Shown here: positions 6,906 through 10,948 of the stretch, one piece after another
Numbering within the stretch: the stretch's first letter is position 1
How the letters are laid out: every line of letters begins with the position of its first letter
Assembly: GCA_023230265.1 (NCBI GenBank)
Contig: JALNXR010000048.1
Location: forward strand, 1 to 10,948
Length of the DNA stretch: 10,948 bases
Reading direction: 5' to 3'
Source: Bacteroidales bacterium
Lineage (GTDB): Bacteria; Bacteroidota; Bacteroidia; Bacteroidales; UBA932
The notes under the pieces: model-generated
Databases searched by the model: none
Told to the model about the DNA's origin: nothing
What the model saw: the letters and a program-made list of their open reading frames with translations, nothing else
Program-made: the position numbers and the translations under genes

Positions 6906-7542
6906 GGGTTTAACATCAAATATCGATTCAATTATTGAAAGAGTTGCCACTTTGGAATGCATAAAACCTTATATACTTGTAGGAGGAACAGCTCTTGCAA
7001 TTCAGATTGGACACAGAAAAAGCGAGGATCTTGACTTTATGATGTGGCGCAAATCGAAAGGAGAGAAACCAGAAATCGATTGGCCTGTCATAGATAGAGA
7101 GTTGAAGGATAAAATTGGTGAGATTGAAAGTATGAATTTACTTGGTTTTGACCAGGTTGAATTTATTGTTGCCGGAGTCAGATTTTCATTTTATGTAAGC
7201 GATAACAACTGTCCTGTATCAGATCCAATCCAATATATTGGAAACATACGACTTGCCGATATTAATTCTATTCTGGCTATGAAAATCGAAGTAATGTTGC
7301 GTAGATTGAAAATGCGCGACTATTACGATATTTACGCAATTCTTAAAGAGGGATACAGTATTTCAGAAGGAATCGATGCTGCCATAAAATATTCAAAATA
7401 CAAGCTGAATACCAAAAATATAATGATGATTCTACTTTCAGAAAAATTCACATCAGATCAAAACTTTGAACAGCTTGAACCAAAATATAAAGTCACAAAA
7501 GAAGAGATCAGAAACTACATTCTTCGGAAATTAAAACGATAA
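6898..7542 (+). CDS. AbiEii/AbiGii-type nucleotidyltransferase, probable toxin
   Basis: 214 residues. The nucleotidyltransferase fold signature is clear: LVGGTALAIQIGHR (27-40) followed by SEDLDF (42-47) with Asp44 and Asp46 as metal ligands, and the later KMRDYYDIYAIL (138-149), the conserved K/RD-Y-D block of AbiEii/DUF1814-type proteins. In this family the toxin transfers nucleotides to tRNA or similar acceptors, is neutralised by a cognate antitoxin, and often protects against phage. Substrate and phage role here are unknown. It overlaps the HTH gene by 8 bp at its start. Its TAA (7540-7542) lies at the edge of a repeat arm and overlaps tail-to-tail by 12 bp with the convergent ATPase 2 gene. 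The length suggests it is near-complete, although the very C-terminus could have been trimmed at the repeat. Confidence 0.8.
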   Translation: MRKGLTSNIDSIIERVATLECIKPYILVGGTALAIQIGHRKSEDLDFMMWRKSKGEKPEIDWPVIDRELKDKIGEIESMNLLGFDQVEFIVAGVRFSFYVSDNNCPVSDPIQYIGNIRLADINSILAMKIEVMLRRLKMRDYYDIYAILKEGYSISEGIDAAIKYSKYKLNTKNIMMILLSEKFTSDQNFEQLEPKYKVTKEEIRNYILRKLKR

Positions 7543-8679
7543 AAACTGTGGCAAGGTCTCCAACCCCACAACTTCGATATCCTTTTTCATAGACCAGCTT
7601 TCGTGTGAAGGTGTTACAATAAAAGTCTTTCTGGGCGCAATGTCTTCAATTGCTAAATAGTTGCCTTTGGATAGAGTAGGGGAATAGGATGCTTTGCACT
7701 CAATTGCGAATATGGCACCATCAATTTTCATCACAAAATCGATCTCTGCTCCATTAGAGGTTCTATAATAGAAAAATTCTGCATCAGGGTATAGTCCTCT
7801 GAGATTCGTCAACACTATCTGCTCCCAGACAGAACCAAATCCGGGATGCCCCGATAGTTCAATAAAACTGTGCAACCCTAACAAAGCTGCTGTTATACCT
7901 GAATCGGCTATATAAACTTTTGGAGCTTTTACCAATCTTTTACCCAAGTTTGAAATGTATGGAGGAACAACCTCTACCATAAAAGTCCCGGCCAAAAGGT
8001 CGATATAATTTTTGACAGTAGTGGAAGACACCCCTAAGGATGAAGCCAGTGTTGCATAGTTCACGCACTCTCCATTTATATGTGCCAGCATTTGCCACAA
8101 CCTTCGCATTATTGTAGGAGTAAATCCTGCCCACTGAAGTAGATCTCTCTCTAAAAAAGTTGTAATAAAACTCTCTCTCCATTCAAAGGAGATATCTTTT
8201 TTGCCGGCAAGCAGACTGCGAGGGAAGGCTCCGGCAGAAAAATAATCTTCTATGGTATAGTCACCCTCTAACTCTTCCCATAAAAACGGGGTGAGCCTTT
8301 TGTAAGATATCCGGCCGGCAAGAGACTCCGAGCTCTGTTTTAAGAAGTCGCGAGAGGCTGAGCCGAGAATAAGAAAACAACCAGGTTTGTTCCACTCATC
8401 TACTAAAGCCCTTATTAATGGAAAGAGTTCCGGATGTCGTTGTATTTCGTCAATACATATCAGTTTCTCTTTTTGCGTAGATAAAAACCATTCAGCATTA
8501 TCCAATTTACGCAAATCAGAAGGCCGCTCTAAGTCTAAATAGATACTATCCGGATAGGCATTGAGCAGATGTTTAACCAATGTGGATTTGCCACATTGAC
8601 GAGGACCGGTAACCGCTGTTACGGGAAAATGCTCTATAGACTTTAGCAGACTTGGCTCAAGATATCGATGGACATACAT
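7531..8679 (-). CDS. AAA_14/DUF4143 ATPase 2
   Basis: 382 residues, start ATG at 8679 (MYVHRYLEP). Walker A is GPRQCGKST (25-33), Walker B LICIDEIQR (73-81), the sensor region GSASRDF (106-112), and ERD is at 177-179. A winged-helix-like stretch (YATLASSLGVSSTTVKNYIDLL) precedes the DUF4143 region with VWEQIV (Glu286), GAEIDF (Asp314) and ECKA (Glu327, Lys329), a PD-(D/E)xK-like arrangement. It is only moderately similar to ATPase 1, so this is not a recent tandem duplication. Residues 375-379 (TLPQF) are encoded by the repeat arm at 7541-7557 and the last three codons by the tail of the convergent gene, so its C-terminus is a junction product. Together with its promoter it lies between inverted 16-bp arms (7542-7557 and 8771-8786). 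Confidence 0.9.
   Translation of the reverse strand: MYVHRYLEPSLLKSIEHFPVTAVTGPRQCGKSTLVKHLLNAYPDSIYLDLERPSDLRKLDNAEWFLSTQKEKLICIDEIQRHPELFPLIRALVDEWNKPGCFLILGSASRDFLKQSSESLAGRISYKRLTPFLWEELEGDYTIEDYFSAGAFPRSLLAGKKDISFEWRESFITTFLERDLLQWAGFTPTIMRRLWQMLAHINGECVNYATLASSLGVSSTTVKNYIDLLAGTFMVEVVPPYISNLGKRLVKAPKVYIADSGITAALLGLHSFIELSGHPGFGSVWEQIVLTNLRGLYPDAEFFYYRTSNGAEIDFVMKIDGAIFAIECKASYSPTLSKGNYLAIEDIAPRKTFIVTPSHESWSMKKDIEVVGLETLPQFLSF
7541..7557. repeat. Isolated repeat arm (E-type) at convergent gene ends
   Basis: AAAAACTGTGGCAAGGT shares 16 bp with the right arm of element E (4986-5001) and is the inverse of 8771-8786. No second arm lies next to it. The minus-strand ATPase 2 frame reads through it, and the plus-strand nucleotidyltransferase stops at its left edge. 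Confidence 0.75.
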
Positions 8680-8716
8680 ACATACTTCTTAATTTAATAA
8701 CCATATTCCATGCATG

Positions 8717-8724
8717 CAAATATA
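8717..8724 (-). promoter_or_regulatory. -7 box TATATTTG of ATPase 2
   Basis: On the minus strand TATATTTG matches TAnnTTTG about 37 bp upstream of the ATG. It sits within an imperfect dyad, CCATGCA (8708-8714) with TGCATGG (8742-8748), that could be an operator. No clear -33 TTTG is visible. Confidence 0.4.
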
Positions 8725-8770
8725 AAAATATATTTTGGAATTGCATGGTTGAGGTAATGTTTTTTACCAA

Positions 8771-8789
8771 ACCTTGCCACAGTTTTCGG
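8771..8789. repeat. E-type left repeat arm next to copy C
   Basis: ACCTTGCCACAGTTTTCGG is an exact inverted match to 4983-5001 (19 bp). It is separated from copy C by 10 bp, so two ACCTTGCC left ends stand in tandem here, suggesting that one repeat was built beside, or recombined into, another. Confidence 0.85.
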
Positions 8790-8799
8790 GAACAGCATA

Positions 8800-8937
8800 A
8801 CCTTGCCTTACTTTTTCGCAATCAACACTAATCCAGCAATATAACATGCACGACTTTTCCAAAACCATAACATTTTGGAAAAACCATACCATCCAAACGT
8901 CATACAATCAATAACATGCGAAAAAGTAAGGCAAGGT
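8800..8937. repeat. Long palindromic repeat, copy C (mosaic)
   Basis: 138 bp, outer arms of 21 bp perfect (8800-8820 and 8917-8937). The left half matches B and D almost base for base. The right half (GGAAAAACCATACCATCC) resembles copy A instead. The central stem is therefore reduced to TTTTCCAAAA (8855-8864) with TTTTGGAAAA (8873-8882). The right arm encodes the last nine residues of ATPase 3. Internal CATGTTATTGA (minus strand) is shared with element E. Confidence 0.9.
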
Positions 8938-10212
8938 CCACAAAGGCACATTTGTCATCCACGACTCCTCTTTGTATTCTGCTAAAGAGGTGCGGACTGC
9001 TTTTTTAGGTTTGTATTTTTGACAGAAAAGTTTGAAACTTACAGATTTGAGATTTTCACCGGCTTTAACTTCCACCGGGATAATCTCGCCATTTTGCGTT
9101 TGTACGAGAAAATCAAGTTCATATTTGCTGTTCTCAAATGTGTGGTAGTAAACCGATAAGTTTTCGTTCCGGATGAGTTGTTGAAAAACATATTGCTCCG
9201 CTAAAGCACCTTTATACTCAGAAAATATTGAATCGCCTTCCGCGATTGTTTTTGCGTTAAGATTCGACATAGCTCCCAATAATCCCACATCGTTATGGAA
9301 TAGTTTAAAGGCTGAAAGCTCCTGATAGGCAACCAAAGGCAAAGCAGCTTTGGAGGTATTATACACCTTATGCAAAAGTCCTGCATCTGTAAGCCATTGA
9401 ATAGCAAGTTCAAAATCCTTTGCCCTTGAACCTTCCCGGATTACACCATAAATGAATTTTTTATTCTCTTTTGACAATTGTGCAGGAATACTATCCCAAA
9501 CCATATTTATCCGAGGTAAAATCTCTCTGGGTGCATATTTTGAAAAGTCGCTCCGGTAAGAAGCAATAATTTGTTTCTGAAGCCTGCGTACATTTTGCCA
9601 ATCCTTATTTTCAACAAAATCCCCAACTACTTCAGGCATTCCGCCAACATACAAATAATATCGTAAGTAGTTGATCAGTTTGTTGTTGAAAAAATTAAGG
9701 CTCACAAAATCTCTCTTCTCAATAAGTTCTGCTATCCCATTTTCGCCCAAAGCAAGCAGAAACTCATAAAATGACATTGGATAGAGTTTCATAAAATCAA
9801 CTTTTCCTACAGGAAACGACTCGTTGGGGTGAATGCCAACCCCCAGGAGAGATCCGGCAGCAATAATATGGTATTGAGGAGCATCTTCGTAAAAATATTT
9901 CAATGCCGAAATCCCTTTTGGCGCTGCCTGAATTTCATCAAAGACAATCAATGTGTCATTCGCATCAATTTTAAGATTACAATAAGCGTTTAATACAGTG
10001 ATGATCCTATCTGCATCAAAATCAATATCAAACAGATTCTTTGGAGCATTAGGTCGTTCAAAATTGATATATGCCATCTGTTTGTATTGAGTTTTACCAA
10101 ATTCCTGCAAAAGGTAGGTTTTGCCAACCTGCCGTGCACCAAGAAAAAGAAGAGGTTTTCGTCTCTTGTTTAACCTCCAGATAGATAGTTCATTAATCTT
10201 TGTACGATACAT
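8908..10212 (-). CDS. AAA_14/DUF4143 ATPase 3 with repeat-derived C-terminus
   Basis: 434 residues, start ATG at 10212. Walker A is GARQVGKTY (25-33), Walker B LIVFDEIQ (88-95), then AAGSLLGV (118-125). The longer middle region and DUF4143 part (GALAEQYV 335-342, ELDFLV with Asp367, EVKAG with Glu381 and Lys383) place it in the longer subgroup of the family, distinct from ATPases 1 and 2. The PD-(D/E)xK-like residues are all present. Family members commonly end soon after a PL(Y/W)-type stretch; here the frame crosses from NVPLW directly into repeat C, which encodes TLPYFFACY and the stop (residues 426-434). The native tail was probably short, so the protein may still fold. The gene is framed by copies C and D and has its own promoter candidate. 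Confidence 0.9.
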   Translation of the reverse strand: MYRTKINELSIWRLNKRRKPLLFLGARQVGKTYLLQEFGKTQYKQMAYINFERPNAPKNLFDIDFDADRIITVLNAYCNLKIDANDTLIVFDEIQAAPKGISALKYFYEDAPQYHIIAAGSLLGVGIHPNESFPVGKVDFMKLYPMSFYEFLLALGENGIAELIEKRDFVSLNFFNNKLINYLRYYLYVGGMPEVVGDFVENKDWQNVRRLQKQIIASYRSDFSKYAPREILPRINMVWDSIPAQLSKENKKFIYGVIREGSRAKDFELAIQWLTDAGLLHKVYNTSKAALPLVAYQELSAFKLFHNDVGLLGAMSNLNAKTIAEGDSIFSEYKGALAEQYVFQQLIRNENLSVYYHTFENSKYELDFLVQTQNGEIIPVEVKAGENLKSVSFKLFCQKYKPKKAVRTSLAEYKEESWMTNVPLWTLPYFFACY

Positions 10213-10232
10213 TTATCACCAATTATTTATGT

Positions 10233-10240
10233 CAAAAATA
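10233..10240 (-). promoter_or_regulatory. -7 box TATTTTTG of ATPase 3
   Basis: On the minus strand TATTTTTG fits TAnnTTTG, about 20 bp upstream of the ATG at 10212. The -33 region is AT-rich without a clear TTTG. It lies within the unit framed by repeats C and D. Confidence 0.4.
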
Positions 10241-10293
10241 ACACTTTTCTCTAAATATTACATTATAAATGTACACTTTTCACCCAAAAATGC

Positions 10294-10431
10294 ACCTTGC
10301 CTTACTTTTTCGCAATCAACACTAATCCAGCAATATAACATACACAACTTTTCCAAAACCATAACATTTTGGAAAAGTTGTATCATGCAATTGTCACACA
10401 ATCAATAATTTGCGAAAAAGTAAGGCAAGGT
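10294..10431. repeat. Long palindromic repeat, copy D
   Basis: 138 bp, nearly identical to B (three differences). Perfect 22-bp outer arms (10294-10315, 10410-10431). The central stem is CAACTTTTCCAAAA (10345-10358) with its complement at 10367-10380 and loop CCATAACA, extended by ATA/TAT (10340-10342 with 10381-10383). The right arm starts 2 bp after the stop codon of the SecB-like gene. Confidence 0.92.
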
Positions 10432-10433
10432 CC

Positions 10434-10883
10434 CTAGTTCTTAAGCAAATTTGCCGGATTAATCACAGGAAGAATCACCCCTCTAAGATAGGAGTTCTGG
10501 GTTTTCTCTAAGATAATACCTCTGGCAGTTGAGTATATTATTCCCATAATTGTTGCACCTAATTCTCCGCTCACTTTAATAGTGTGATCTGTTGTATTTT
10601 GTTCAAGGAAAAGTTCTAAATTTTCAATAGTTAGATTAAATTCAATACCAAATTCTCCCTTAACCCCCATAAGTTCCTGATCTTTATTAATAGCTTCCAA
10701 TACGACATTGAGCCTTACTGCTACGAGCTTATTTCCAAAGTCAAAACGGCTTTCTTGTGAAAGTCCGACTTTTGTTTGTTTAACGTCCTTTGGATTTGTC
10801 AGGTATGACTCTTCTGCAATAATTTTTGTTCTAAAAATATTAATGCAATTAATCTTTATTTTTGACGGATCAATTAAGCTCAT
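10434..10883 (-). CDS. SecB-like protein
   Basis: 149 residues, start ATG at 10883. The C-terminal block IYSTARGIILEKTQ...GVILPVINPANLL resembles the end of SecB (pattern Y..AR..I, then LP.(V/I)N...L), and the N-terminal beta-strand pattern (FDFGNKLVAVRLNVVLEA, then FGIEFNLTIENLEL) is compatible with the SecB fold. SecB-like proteins bind unfolded chains; in Bacteroidota divergent SecB-like proteins occur outside the Sec pathway, and in toxin-antitoxin-chaperone systems a SecB-like protein protects the antitoxin. The ATG overlaps the TGA of the upstream gene (ATGA), so the two are translationally coupled. The C-terminus is native, stopping 2 bp before repeat D. The assignment rests on pattern resemblance only. 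Confidence 0.6.
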   Translation of the reverse strand: MSLIDPSKIKINCINIFRTKIIAEESYLTNPKDVKQTKVGLSQESRFDFGNKLVAVRLNVVLEAINKDQELMGVKGEFGIEFNLTIENLELFLEQNTTDHTIKVSGELGATIMGIIYSTARGIILEKTQNSYLRGVILPVINPANLLKN

Positions 10884-10948
10884 GCTACAGTTTTTTGAGA
10901 AGCGGATTTATATGATGCCTTTTCAATCGGTTTAGTACACACGTTGTC
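10880..10948 (-). CDS. C-terminal end of an upstream gene, unidentified
   Basis: A minus-strand frame enters at the right edge and runs 22 codons (ending KSASQKTVA) to a TGA at 10882-10880 that overlaps the ATG of the SecB-like gene by four bases. The ATGA coupling makes it likely to be real. Only the tail is present, so no function can be given; an antitoxin is one possibility given the SecB-like partner. Confidence 0.45.
   Translation of the reverse strand, partial: DNVCTKPIEKASYKSASQKTVA

Noticed and set aside
7542..8786. ATPase 2 as a classical insertion sequence bounded by 16-bp inverted repeats
   Set aside because: The inverted arms are real, but no target-site duplication is visible, the ATPase is not a transposase, and the arms belong to a wider repeat family also found elsewhere in the window.
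3882..10431. Integron cassette array with attC sites
   Set aside because: The layout (gene plus 3' palindrome in one orientation) is similar, but the ends are ACCTTGCC/GGCAAGGT and not the GTTRRRY/RYYYAAC core, the genes carry their own promoters, and no tyrosine integrase is present; a Y1 transposase lies in the array instead.
10708..10935. Plus-strand 75-codon open frame at the right edge
   Set aside because: It is antisense to the SecB-like gene and its coupled neighbour, with no domain or start-signal support.

Overview
The window looks like a Bacteroidota chromosome, most likely order Bacteroidales. The reasons are a moderately AT-rich composition, promoters of the TAnnTTTG (-7) type upstream of most genes, surface lipoproteins with BACON and DUF5689-like domains and an acidic stretch after the lipidated cysteine, and the abundance of AAA_14/DUF4143 ATPases. 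No rRNA, tRNA or CRISPR array was seen.

Left part (1-2665): two co-directional minus-strand lipoprotein genes. The upstream one is a BACON/DUF5689-like lipoprotein. The downstream one is a BACON-containing DNA/RNA non-specific endonuclease that runs off the left edge. They look like a small operon for handling extracellular nucleic acid at the cell surface.

Right part (2666-10948): an accessory region built of short gene units separated by long palindromic repeats. Four full copies (A 2667-2847, B 3882-4019, C 8800-8937, D 10294-10431) and three partial or variant copies (E 4893-5001, 7541-7557, 8771-8789) share the terminus ACCTTGCC. Every minus-strand gene here ends at or inside the right arm of such a repeat: a RAYT-like Y1 transposase, a YD-repeat secreted protein, three AAA_14/DUF4143 ATPases and a SecB-like protein. 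In three genes the repeat supplies the last codons of the reading frame, and in a fourth it completes the stop codon. All repeats lie in one orientation relative to the genes. The Y1 (HUH) transposase gene lies between A and B and is the obvious candidate for the enzyme that moved the repeats.

Between the first and second ATPases lies a plus-strand toxin-antitoxin-like pair: a Xre-type HTH protein and an AbiEii/AbiGii-type nucleotidyltransferase, overlapping by 8 bp, with an operator-like palindrome over the promoter. The right edge holds a SecB-like gene translationally coupled (ATGA overlap) to a gene that continues outside the window.

The most interesting feature is the array itself: self-contained promoter+gene units framed by large, structurally conserved palindromes that lie at gene 3' ends. 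The two best copies differ by three bases in 138, and two of these form a compensatory pair in the central stem.
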